NCBI GenBank assembly: GCA_029378245.1 | Contig: JARKIF010000004.1 | Span: 3,348,001-3,412,000, forward strand | Length of the DNA stretch: 64,000 bases | From: Roridomyces roridus | Lineage: Eukaryota; Basidiomycota; Agaricomycetes; Agaricales; Mycenaceae | Direction: 5' to 3' | Shown: in pieces, positions 11,755-23,200 of the stretch | How the letters are laid out: every line of letters starts with the position of its first letter | Numbering within the stretch: position 1 is the stretch's first letter | Notes under the pieces: model-generated | Seen by the model: only the letters and a program-made list of their open reading frames with translations | Told to the model about the DNA's origin: nothing | Database searches by the model: none | Program-made: the position numbers and the translations under genes

Positions 11755-12287
11755 TAGGGCTCCGACCCGACCGTCAAAATGATGGGTCAACGAGCCGTCA
11801 CGACGGGTGCCGGCCCGGCCGTACAGCCCTCTGAAGCCACAATTTTGACGGCCGGGTCCGGGTCCGGTTCCTTGGCTGACGGGGTACCCGTTCCCGTCCG
11901 TCGACGGGTGATGACGGGTGATGACGGGTCCTCAGCTAACTATCCATGCCGAGCTGCCATCATCGCTTGATGCTCCAGGGTAGCCCACCTGGGTCATCGG
12001 CAATCTTCCCGATGGCCTACTACTGCGCTTCTGAGGCTTGCCGAGTACCAATCCGTAATTTTGACTTGCCCGTATCACGTTGACATCAATCTGATGGTGG
12101 ATTTAGCAGGAGGCATGGGCTATCACCGCTCTTACCCGTCATGACGGCCGTGACGGGTCTGACGGGTACCACCCGGCCGTTTTGAGGCCTCGCCACATGG
12201 TCTGACCGCCGGGTGGGGCCCGTCCGACCTCCCATGACGGCCGTCAGAGCGACGGCCGGCGCCGTCAACGGCCGGGTCGGAGCCCTA
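11755..12287. mobile_element. hAT-like MITE, 533 bp, with 8-bp target duplication
   Basis: The element has perfect 15-bp terminal inverted repeats (TAGGGCTCCGACCCG at 11755-11769; its complement at 12273-12287). It is flanked by an identical 8-bp direct repeat TTGCATGT at 11747-11754 and 12288-12295, the target-site length of hAT transposons. The interior is GC-rich, with subterminal repeats of GACGGGT/ACCCGTC and a short GGGTGATGAC tandem near 11906. No transposase is encoded, so it is non-autonomous. The perfect flanking duplication suggests a fairly recent insertion. Confidence 0.88.
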
Positions 12288-12354
12288 TTGCATGTATCTG
12301 CTTCAAAAATTCACGAAAACAATCATGGTTTGAACTTGGCTCACGATGAGATCA

Positions 12355-12440
12355 CAAGCCCGGGCCTGAGCCTGAGGCTTGAGCCCGGGCTTGGCTCGGC
12401 TTGGAGAGGACTCGGGTTCGGGCCTGGGAAATATGGAGCC
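12355..12440. repeat. GC-rich palindromic repeat, degenerate copy 2
   Basis: This short block has the same AGCCCGGGCCTGAGCC/GGCTTGAGCCCGGGC texture as the copies at 8890 and 14175 but lacks their ends. It lies 70 bp from the MITE. Confidence 0.45.
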
Positions 12441-13594
12441 CACTACTAGTCGGATTGACACACTGCCAGGGTGTTGAATGACGGGCAACAGGATGATCAA
12501 AATTGAGCTTACTAGGGACTTTGGAAAGAGTTCTAAGGCATAATTTTCTCCCAATCGCATTTTTGAAAGGTTTTGAACACAAGTCAGAAAAGTGAAATAA
12601 GGGGTCCCGGACCCTACCCTGCCTACGAGGCTGTGTCTCGGCATCTCCCGGAGGTTACCCCTTAGCGGAGAGCTTTTCTTCATGCCTGTTGCAGTGTATA
12701 TCTGGTCAAAAATTGTCAGAATGAATGCAAGTGCAATCAAGGTTGTATATTGACCTCAGTGATGTGATGCCGATTGCTTGCCGAGCTGCTACCAACACTA
12801 ATTGATGTGGATTTCATGCTGGACGGGGAGGATAGGGGAGGATATGTATAAGATAGGCGTAGTTCGCATCCATTCAAGCGTGACACCCGACGCCCGCCGA
12901 TACTCCTCGATGCCGACGACAAAAATAAAAATTCTGAAATGACGGAAGGGTGCATTTAGGTCATAGCTAGAGTTTCCTCATTCCCGATTTCCCATTGTAG
13001 TCTCTGAAAAAAAGTTTTGCCTCATTTTTCGGGAAAGCCTCCAAATGACATTTGCAGCCCAACGGCATCGACTTGCAGAAAAGACTCGCCGAAATTGGCG
13101 TTTCCCACGGTCACGTGTACGGCCATCAGCACCCTCTTTCTAGGCATCCTCACCGTCCCTTCTGTTGCTGGGTGTTCTAATGTGTATATGATACATTGCT
13201 CATACAGTCACTGCAAGAGAAATAACCATCTGAGCTCTTTTCCACAAATGTGGCTTGTGTTTGATGACCATCATAAAATGATGGGAACAGCCACAATCTC
13301 GGCAACCCAACACCCGCCAAATCAAGCTCCGATTTAGGTGATTTCAAGCTACTTCTGGCTCACACTTGCTCACACCAAGCTCGTACACACGTTGTCCATC
13401 CATGCCCTAAACATTCCCACACAGGCATAAAAAGTCAATTTTTCCCCTTTTTTTTTCTGAGTGTTTCTCGTCAATTGGAGCAATTTTCACTTTTGACCTC
13501 CAGAATTCCGCGTTTCCCACGCCAGTCACGGTCGATGGATGCGACCTGCGCCTATCTTATGACCTGCATCTTTGACAGCCGAGCGGCAACCATA

Positions 13595-14137
13595 CGGTGG
13601 TTGCCGAGTATTATACAGATGCGACGCACACAGCACATTGATGTACGACACATTGGCAGCAGGTTTCCGTCAGATGCGACACATTGATCACGCAGCTGAT
13701 CAGAGTGTGTCGCACTTGTCAATTGCCGAGACTTTGCACTAAATTCACCAGTCGATTCACTGTGGATTATGCACCCTCCACTCACTGTCGAAAATGGGGG
13801 GAAGGAGACTGGTTATTTTGCCAAGGAGTCCCTTTGCCCAACCAAACCTAACAGAGTCTAACCGCCAATTCACGGTGGATTCCGAGTTCTTCATGCACTG
13901 ATGAAAAAGGGGGAAGAAGACTGATTTGTTGCCCGAAGGTGTGTCTGCACAAACCTAACCTAACAGAGTCTAACCACCAATTCACAGTGGATTCAGAATC
14001 TTGCCAATCAGTGGATGATTCACTGAAGCGAATAAATATGCGACACTTGCCGATCACGGTGTGTCGCAGATTGCGGTGATTTCGCTTGCCATCAATGTGC
14101 TGTGTGCGTCGCATCTGTTCAAGCCCGGTGGTTGCCG
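13595..14137. mobile_element. Inverted-repeat element with internal tandem repeats
   Basis: A perfect 29-bp inverted repeat bounds it (13615-13643 and 14090-14118; it contains GATGCGACGCACACAGCAC). Outside these arms lies the 12-bp direct repeat CGGTGGTTGCCG (13595-13606 and 14126-14137), separated from each arm by 7-8 bases. The left direct repeat is also half of a hairpin beginning at 13584. The interior holds about three diverged tandem units of roughly 110-116 bp with CTAACCNCCAATTCACNGTGGATTC (clearest at 13855 and 13968). No coding capacity is seen. Confidence 0.6.
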
Positions 14138-14174
14138 GATTTGATTATCATTCTGTATTGCCATCTCCGATCTG

Positions 14175-14314
14175 ACTTGGCGGAAGGTACAGGCCCGGGC
14201 TTGCCGGGCTCGGCAGGGCCTGGAATTCCACAAGCCCGTGAGCTTGATGAAGCCTTCCACGGGCCCGGCTTGGTCGGGCCTCCGGGCTCAGGCCGGGCCT
14301 TTTACATCACTACC
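14175..14314 (-). repeat. GC-rich palindromic repeat, copy 3 (inverted)
   Basis: On the minus strand this begins GGTAGTGATGT, runs through GGCCTGAGCCC and reaches TTCCAGGCCCTGCCGAGC, matching copy 1 at 8890-9030. The two copies lie in opposite orientation about 5.3 kb apart. Confidence 0.6.
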
Positions 14315-17270
14315 CTGAGCCAACTCCGACCTTGGTCTGTAATGTTGTAAGTCAATGAACAAATAAATTGACTGTGTACTGAGTGTACAACGTCTGGGGC
14401 TTGATCTCGCAAGCTCCCTGTATATATATCTATCCTATGCTGCGCTGCAGCTCTCCTTTCTCACTGCGCCGCAGCCCGGTATCCTACAAATGCATATTCC
14501 TCCGTGTCCGTGTCCGTGAATTTCTTATCTGAGACTCTGTGTACTGTGGAGTTTCGATCAATTCGAATGGGGGTGTGACGCGTGACACTGCGATTCGAAC
14601 TTCGAAATTCGAAAATCAGCGCAACCCAGCGTGACACCTAGATTTTTTTCGAAAATTCACCAGAAGTTAGCAGATATCCAGCCTGCCTATCGCACAGGCT
14701 CAGAAAGACGTAATCCATGCCAGATTTCATAGAAATCATCGTTTGATGAGCGTTACAAACTCGTAATCTACTCAATAAGCCGACCGGATGTGTTCCGATC
14801 TGATTGATGCTGACGGATACTCGCCTCTTTTTCCTGAATTTCATCGCCTCGACAGGATGAACGGCCTTCCTGAACGCCTCAAGATCCCGGACGGGCCGGA
14901 AAAGCAGTCGCTGGCCCTGTGACGCGTGACAATCAAATTAAACGAAACTCTACAGCATACAAGACGTTCCTTCGCTTCGCTCCGGAAATGTTGTACTTAA
15001 TGGCGAGCGTGTATTTTGAAACACATGAATTCAGACTATGTGCACACGGGACTAGTAGTAGTAGAATACGTTGAAACCAATCCAATAAGGAATGATCCAC
15101 CGGAGGGAGCTTGGAACTGTCTAAGTAGCTGGACAGAAGTAAGTAAATGAGTTCAAAATGCATACATACTTGATAGGTTTGAGGCTGCAGACCAGCGGAT
15201 GTGTAGTAGTGCGCGCTCATCAGATTGTCATGAGCAACCGGCTTCGATTGTCCTGAGCAGTCGGCGTCAGTTGTCTGATGATGTTTGGTCAGCCAGCCAG
15301 TGGTCTTGAAGATCCAACAACGTCGCACTTGAAGATCCAACAACAATGGCTGCCGAGAAAGGTCGGCGAGGCGTGGGCCGGGCGGGAACACATCGAGGAA
15401 TAAATATAGGACGATGTTGGTGGCAGGCCAGAGACCTTCAAGAAAGCAGTCAAACGTTGAGGGCTTGAAGCTTTGAAGAGCCATTGAAGCGCAATATCAG
15501 CCGGAAGGCAGAAGGCATAGCATAGTAATACGTTCCGTGTGGATCGACTGTCGGGAGCGTGAAAGGCACATACGGGGGACCCATCGGGGCCTGGCTTGAA
15601 GGGAGATGGCAGAGTAGCGCAGCGAGATCAAAGTGGCCGAGTGTACACCGTCTCAGGCCAGAGCCTGCGGCGCGGCGCACGACGGGGTCGGATGTCAAGG
15701 TAAGTCTGGAATCAAACGAGTGAGAACATCACCACACACCGTGGCACCATCATTCGACGTATCCCGTCGTCTCCCACCCAGAGTATTGCAGTAAAGCGGG
15801 AGATTCGGCGAGTGCGCGTGTGATTTGGGACGGAGCGAGGTCAAAATCTTCGACTTGAGCCGGTCTGAATATCGGAGAACGACAGAGGGTGCAGCTCGAT
15901 CAGAAAGCTGGGATGCCATGGTGAGATGTCTGATGAGGGCGTTCGCCAAAGAGCCGGCTTGAGGACAATTGAGACAACACTTGAGGGTATCCCAGCGGCA
16001 GCACGATTGCTGAGTTTCGAGGATCCACGATGACCAAGAATGAATAGCAGCAAGTGGCTGGAAGGAATGGGTAGGAGGGAAAGTGGGTGAATCGACGGCT
16101 ACCCCAGACAGCAGGCTCTATATGTGCATGTGCCGGCGACGCGTCATCTTCCGGCAAATCGTCGCTCCACTGCTGTTCCGTGTTATCAGCTGCGGGCTGT
16201 CAAGAAAGCTGTGGCCGTGGGTGACAGCAGTCGGTGGGGGAAAAGAAGCATTTCAAAAGCTGTAAGAAAGCTGTAGAAGGGCCCTTCAACGAGGGAGATG
16301 AGCATAAAGAGAAAGTCCATTTGGGGATGAACACAAACAATTTGACAGTTGGACAAACAATCGAGAGCCATTTCGTTAAAGAACGGATAATCTATGACTC
16401 CGAGATATTTCCGAGGGATGCACTGAAGTGCCGATTGCACTCCCAACATGTAAATCACACCCATCCCTGACACCTGTCTGGCTTGGGTTTGACAGGTCTA
16501 ACTCACGCTGACTTCTCCCTCACCTTGCTCTCGCAAACAAAATAAACACCATTGTCCCAGTCTGTACATTTCGTCTTCAGTCCTATTCCGAGTCGTCTCG
16601 GGATCCCTGGAGTCTGCGCAACGCCGACCGGCTTCGGTCTGACGCTACCAGCTGCCAGCTGGCCCCGGGCACCCCCTTCACTCCGCTCGGCTCTGGCTCG
16701 GTTCATGCTGACATATGAGGTGCCTCATATTCAGAAACACGGGACGCTCGAATGCCCAGTTTACAAGCTGCCACCCGTTTGACTCGGCGCAGTAGTCGAT
16801 GGGTGTACAGTTGAACACACCAACATTTCCGCTCGAGTTATTGGACGAGAGTGCAACTACGAGCACTGCGTGCTCCGAATCCCGCCGTTTGATCCGGGGG
16901 TTGTGAATACCGCGAAGGTTCTACAATTTTTTTGTCTGGACCACAGCTGGCTGATGTATATCCAGTTCCATTCACTGTACTTACATGTGTGCCCCTCAGC
17001 CACATCCAACTTGTTTTTTCCCGCTGACTCCAGGACAGCTCAGGGTGGTCCAATTCCTCGATGGTTCAGCTCCAGAGAGAGAGGCCGGGCGTGATTTGGG
17101 GATCTGACTTCCTAAGACTCAGCGTCGTGGGTCTTCATTCGATCTTCCATAACTAACGGTGAGAAAATCAAGACATGGGCAACCAATTTGCTACTATTAT
17201 TCATAGCTCCAGGGAAAACACAGATACAGCACAACATGTTCCGGCTCGGGATTTGGAGAGAGATACGGTA

Positions 17271-17914
17271 CTAATCAAGTGCCTCAAAGGACCACATCTG
17301 TTCGGCACGTCCTTTGAAGGGGTTGAAAGTCACCTTGAATGAGCCACAGCAGAATTAGCACTTTCACATTGTACCCATTCTGTACACTTACAGGCGGACT
17401 GGTGCCGACCCCCGTAGTCTCCATGTGCCATGCAGTAAGGGAGTAATTGTCTGTCAGGTCTCGAATACTGAACAGTGAAACATGTTGTCAGCATCCAGGG
17501 TGAAATCTGGAAAAAATGCACACTGACAATCCGGCCGTGTTGTTGATGCAAGTCACAAGGAGTTGGTTTTGGAAAGAAGCACTGGGGATCCCTATGGCCT
17601 GTTGGAACGACGAGAGGGTGCGTCCGTCTGCAGCGTTCCACCCAAGTACAATATCTTCGCCAGTAGTGATGGAGAAAGCATTCACAAGCGTGGTCTCGAA
17701 GTCGGGCAGTGGCAAGGTGAATGACCACTAGATTGGTATGGATTGTGAGCAAGTATCTGCCAAGTGGAATCTTTATGCCCACCTGCTGGTTCAGAGTAAT
17801 CGGAGTGTTGGGCAAAGCACTGAGAACAGGATTTTTGTTGAAGTCCAAGGTGAGCAAGAAACCTCGAAAGTCAGAGAGCACGAAATGCGAGTTTGGGACG
17901 CAACTGATAGACAT
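17271..17914 (-). CDS. B2: small QxW-repeat (ricin-B-type beta-trefoil) lectin-like protein
   Basis: Four exons (start 17912-17914, stop 17271-17273) encode about 158 residues. Three beta-trefoil-like repeats are visible: GFLLTLDFNKNPVLS...LNQQWSF, then TTGEDIVLGWNA...QNQLLVTC, then SLTAWHMETTG...AEQMWSF. QxW motifs (QQW, QMW) end repeats 1 and 3, the hallmark of the ricin-B lectin fold. Many mushroom lectins of this size bind glycans and stay in the cytosol; the lack of a signal peptide here agrees with that, but sugar specificity cannot be read from the sequence. The last intron (17334-17391) separates TSPP from VTFNPF. It lies head-to-head with A2, and a TATA box is present 38 bp upstream. 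Its paralogue B1 is in the mirror-image module. The fold assignment rests on motif pattern only. Confidence 0.7.
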
Positions 17915-17951
17915 GGCTTGTCCTGAGTCCCGTCACCTCAACACTGAGGTG

Positions 17952-17959
17952 TTTATATA
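17952..17959 (-). promoter_or_regulatory. TATA box of B2
   Basis: TATATAAA on the minus strand lies about 38 bp before the ATG at 17914, in the same relative position as the TATA box of B1. Confidence 0.55.
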
Positions 17960-18051
17960 GCACTGGTCAGCGTAAATCTCTCCGTGCTCATCGGTGTTAA
18001 TGAACCTCCACTTAGTACAGAAAAGGGGGCCGGGACCGGGGTAGTCTCGGG

Positions 18052-18098
18052 ACCAGACTATATACAACTGACGAACAAGTAGTTGTATATAGTCTGGT
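18052..18098. repeat. Perfect 18-bp inverted repeat with 11-nt loop
   Basis: The arms at 18052-18069 (ACCAGACTATATACAACT) and 18081-18098 are exact reverse complements around an 11-nt spacer. It lies about 140 bp upstream of the B2 start, between the divergent genes B2 and A2. It could be a footprint of a transposon, a cruciform or a dimer binding site. Confidence 0.8.
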
Positions 18099-20162
18099 AG
18101 TAAACACGCCACGCCAAAGGGCATCGCCCACCTTATGTCAGCACGTCACATGATTTCCATGCCGTCTCCCTCCTTCTCATCTTCCCGCCTCAATCTGCGT
18201 GTTTTGCCCACTGAATCCGCCTTAAAATGACTCCCATTCGACTCTACAACACTTATGAAGCTCTTCTGCTCGAAAGTCTGGCCCGAAAATGACCATCTCA
18301 TCAGTTCCCACTCTGGCACCAGCAACGACTCGTTTGGTCGACACACATGCATTGTCTCGACCAGGAAGGACTTCTTCTGCTCGGGGCGACGGACCAGTGG
18401 ATTGGGAGTGTCGTTTGAGTAGATTCTGAGTGGCTCGTGGACCTTGGTGCGTCGCAGTCGCTGCCACTCATTTTACATTCACATTTCTGCTCTACAGGAA
18501 CCTTGCTCATCAAGCGGGGACTCGACACCATGGCGTACTTTGCGCTGGGCATGTCTCATTGCTACAAATAGGCCACACATACCTCATCGTGGCTACTTAC
18601 CTTCGACACGCAATGGAGTCATAGTCGGAAGACTCGTATTCGTTCTTTGACCCAAAACGCACCGGAGGTGGGCGGAGGGACGTACTGGTGGACGTATAGA
18701 GTCCTGTGGATGGGCAGTCCCGGGGCGTTGGTGCGTCGTTGACACTAGCGCATCTTCCACTTTAAAATTGATGTGCAGGACCTCAGAGGGAGCTTCTTTC
18801 TCTGCAGCTCGACACTGCCGATTGATACTTCTCACCTCCGTCCCTTTGGCCTCTCTCCAACCGCGTTCTGCCGACCCCGCTTCTTCGACCCAAGCCTCCA
18901 GCACCGCAGTGCGACAATGACCGACCACGCGCGACCGACCACTGGCATCTTCCCCTCGCCATTGTCGTCCATTCTGCCGCGCGATCCTTCTACCACAGCA
19001 TTACCCACGCCGCCCCAAAGCGGAATCGGGTGCTTGACGCGGACCATCTCCACGTCCTCTCGTGCGACGCGCCTCCCATTTCTACATGACAAGCGCGGAG
19101 TTTTGACGCCATCCGCTCGATGGCTGCTGAGCGCTGAAGGAGCGGTTGGGTAGATTGGGCACGGCGGTGGGGCTAGGATGAGGTTCGAATCATATTGTTG
19201 CTCTTGAACGGACTTGGGCACGGCGCGGATTCAATACATACTGCGAATATACTCCTCGGACTTTTCTACTTGAAGTCTGATATCCAGCATGAGAGTTTGT
19301 CTAGTTGGATGCCTGTGTAAGAGGGCTGAAAGAGTCAGTGTAAAGTTCGTTGGACTCAGTCGAGGCGAACACCCTCGTCTCGATCATGAACTTTTAGGTG
19401 CACTTCAACTATGTTCTGGATGTCTCGGGGCACTCAATTGAGGTCTCTCTATCTCTTTTTGAGCTGAAACGCGTGTATTGAGAGCGAAACGAGGCTAGAA
19501 GATGTGGGAGAAGGAGATCACATGAAGAACACATGACGTGCTGACATGAGATGGGCGATGCCCTTTGACAGTCCGTGATTACTACAGGACTAGGACCGGG
19601 GTAAAATATGTGGCAGCATGGAACCGCTGACAGGCGGCCATAATGTGGACCGAAGACTGTTGAACCAACGGTAATGTTCATCTGGGAACCAAGAAGCTGT
19701 TACTTGGGGTCAACTTGGGGCTCCGACCCTGAACCTCGTACTCATTCAACCCCGGTACTACGTGTTCATATCAGAAGCAGAAGCTTGTACCCTGGTCTCT
19801 GACCCTGGTTTCCGGAGCTCAAGAGTTGAAAGTACGACCAACGATTTGGACGTATTCACAGAGCTAGTTCGATCTGAACGCCACTCTTGTCTCTGTTGAT
19901 GTGCTACCCGTGCTACTGCTCTTATACTAATAATGAATAGGTACCATCATCACCCCGGGTGCGCTCTTGGACATGGTACATGTTCCTCTGAGTGTCCAGG
20001 GCAAGAACATCCAATGGTTCAAGGGCTAAAGGCTCTCAAAGACCGAGGCAGATGTGATGAATGTGAACCCTTCCCTACCCAGGGTTCAGCAAATATGCAT
20101 TGTACGGCTAGAATTCAATCTGTCTCGACTCTGGAGTCATACTATGTGAGCTTGAGAGAGCT

Positions 20163-20169
20163 ATATAAC
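20163..20169 (+). promoter_or_regulatory. TATA box of A2
   Basis: TATATAA lies 44 bp upstream of the ATG at 20207. Confidence 0.5.
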
Positions 20170-20206
20170 AGCTACTCAACATTCGGCGGCAGTGGAGCTC
20201 AGCAAT

Positions 20207-23200
20207 ATGAAACCCGCATTCATTGGTGTGTTTTCAGTCCCCAGAATATTTGATAATATTTTCTCATCTGCGCAGGCCTCGCCTTATGCTTCATAGCCCT
20301 TGTGGCTGCCCAGGGTCCCGAACCGGTGACAAGTGATTTTCACTATTCACTGCATTTTGCCCATTTCTAGGCAAAGGGTAATCTAGGTTCTACGAGGTTG
20401 GGTCTGGGTTTGTCTGGCTTCGTGTAGGTTGATTTATCTTGCTCGGGCTTGGTCTGGACCGAGGGTTAATCTAGGTTCTACGAGGTGTCCTCGACCAACC
20501 TCGCCGAGGTTGATCAGGGCTTGTCGCGGCTTGCCTAGGTTTATCCCGCCAACGAAAATCCCCCTGAATTCATGACCAAGGCCTGTGCCAATCTCATTGC
20601 GCATTAAATCTGTTGTCAGAATGACGGCTGGGAAAAATAGAGCTTCTTCAAATTGATCTTGATGCCCACCACCATGCAGCCAATGATAGACTCTCGCTGC
20701 GCAGGCCTGCAGGCCTGCCTGCCTTTCTTCCCTCTCACCACTATCTCCGCTCCCCATTGATGCAACGATGCTCGCAAACCTATGGGCGATATACTGTAAA
20801 ATAATTACTACGATTACATCCCTTTCAGAGCGCAGGCTCTGGGTCGCATTTCAATTGTAATTCAGTGTTTGGATCCCATCTTGGGGGGTCGTGTCTTGGA
20901 TAACATCTGCAGGGTATTCACTCCTTTTCAAAAAGAGTATTTGTGACTCTGCCGATGTGCCGATAATGTTGGCAGTGATGCAATACTGACAGGCTAAGTA
21001 TTCCGAACTTGTTGGAATGCTTACTTTCTCTGTCTCGCACCTAATGCCCAACCACTTTGGAAGTTGATATGATGCTTCCCTGAGTCTTTTAAGAAAATTC
21101 ATACATGGCAGAGCATCAAATCTGGCAGTGCAAGCCAACTGAATATTTTAAATTTGATCTGCCATTTATCTTTTGAACCGAACCTCTGCACCATCACATC
21201 TGCCGATACTCAATCAATCGGCATTCCTAGGTAACGGCACTACACCACACCTTGGAGGTTGAAATCCGGCGAGTTGTTGGAACCAAGTTGAAACCGTAAG
21301 AAATATTGTACTCCAACTGTCGACCAACCTGGAGTTGTGCTCGAAACCCGGGCTACCATATGCACATGCCATCCAAATGAGTCCCAATAATTTTTTTACA
21401 GTATATGTGCCATACAAACCAGCCAGCACAGTGCTGCGCAGGCCTTGTCAATTGCTCTGGCTTGAGCAACATTTGTCTGGGTTCATCTGGGTTTGCCTTA
21501 ATCCACGATGAGCAAAGACAAACTCAGACTAACCCAAATGCATGCCTCTAGACTGTCTAGACAAGGCCAGGCAAACATCCTTGCCAAAGTGGTTTGTCTA
21601 GACATCTAGGCAAGGGGTTTGCCTAGAAGTAGTTAAAATGCAGTGATTGATAAATAAACTTGCGCGCTCAATATATGTTAGACACCGTTGCCTTCGCCGA
21701 TCTCTTCCCGTCATTTGTACCAGCGGGAGGCATCCTTGCCTTAGATGAAGACTTTGATGAGGATACAGGCAACAGTGAAGCCAGTACAAACAGTACCCTT
21801 TCAAACGGCACCGATCCCGACACAGCTGCATTCGGCGACATCTTTGTCTACTCCCCGAATGAGAATGCTGTCTCGAGCCTCGATACCGTTGACACAGACT
21901 GGGTTATTCCCGCTGGAGTGTGTGATCCCATTAACGAACAACCCCAGACAGTGCGTATCATTGAATATCCGCACCCATAATTGTTAACCCAATTCAGGTT
22001 CCAATCTATTGCTCTGCAAACATGAACACCTCGAGCTGTGCAAATGTCATGATAGGGGGCGCGGAGAACACAATTGTCAAAATGCCTTCAACTTGCGGCC
22101 CAGGTCCATACGCCCGGATTTCGAGTCTCAATATCCATCCCAGTCCCGAATCCCTCGGCCTGTCTGCGGAGCAAATGGCACAGAAACCCGCCAGTGAACC
22201 AGTCTTCCTCCTGACCTTTGATTTTGGTATGTTGTACATGCCGACCGCCCTCACCATTTCACTCAATCCCACCCAGACTTCTCTGTCATTCCAGAGGAGA
22301 ATGGTCCAATCTTCATGCGCGCAGACATGACCGATATGCCCGGGTACTGGGATGATATTGTTGATGAGCCGAATACACGGAAGCGTGGGTGAGCATCCAT
22401 GATCGCTATGCATTCCGAACTGTTATTCATTGATATGTGGCCAGGATCCGTGTCAGCCGGGAACTTGAGCATGCCATTGAACCACGCTGGGGAGGCTCGT
22501 TCACAGATTGGCTAGCGAAGGTCACAGCAGTGAAGAATGGTGCAGACGCGACCAGAACATTCCACTGGAATGACAGCGTACGGTATCATATTACATTTCG
22601 TTGATATAAACTGATGTCTCCTAGTGGACAATTTTCAATGAGACGGTGAAATGCCCGACATTCGACGCTTCCCTCAAGGTCGGCGTGAACGGTACAGCAG
22701 GTATGTTCATCTACGAAGTACGGGGGATCGGGATACTTGTCTGAACGGTTCATCCGCCTCGCAGCCATGAATGCGCAGTATGGCTACTACCTCCAGGCCA
22801 CAGTTGTCCCTCCGTCTATTATAGATTCCTACATTTATTTCAGTCAGTGGATCCCGCTTCGAAAATTGCTTCCGTCGAACTTCCCGTCTAGCCTCCGCAT
22901 CTGCTGTGAACGGCCAATTCTCGTTAAGTGGCAAAGCGAACGTCACGTACAACTCCACCAAGGTCACTTTCGCGCAATTTGGCTTTCCCGGGATGTCTGT
23001 GTGAGTACAGGCCTTTCTATTCTCCGGACTTGACAATGATGTGGATGCTCAGCCCCGGCCTCATAACTATTGGACCCAGTCTTGTCATTCAGGGATTCAG
23101 TGAGACCTCTTATTTTCTCGCGCTGGTGATAGTTCTCATTCCCTCTTTAGTTCAAGGTCAGCTCGCACTTGACGGGTCAGTACGCTATTTCTACTACCTC

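Larger units (their letters stand above)
8020..17270. other. Repeat-rich island between the two mirrored gene modules
   Basis: No gene is supported across these 9 kb. The open stretches are short or low in complexity; the longest, a 239-codon minus-strand frame at 8139-8858, has no recognisable domain. The island contains GC-rich palindromic repeats, a 103-bp minisatellite, a MITE with target duplication, and an inverted-repeat element, each listed separately. From about 14.4 to 17.2 kb I see nothing definable. Confidence 0.6.
17915..20206. other. Divergent intergenic region between B2 and A2
   Basis: This is the upstream region shared by B2 (minus) and A2 (plus), the counterpart of 4580-7401 on the other side of the mirror. 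It contains the TATA boxes of both genes and a perfect hairpin at 18052-18098. I could not support a gene in the GC-rich open stretch at 18.6-19.2 kb. Confidence 0.5.

Noticed and set aside
20851..21138. Transposase remnant in the intron-2 element
   Set aside because: The 95-codon minus-strand frame has no DDE or hAT motif that I recognise.
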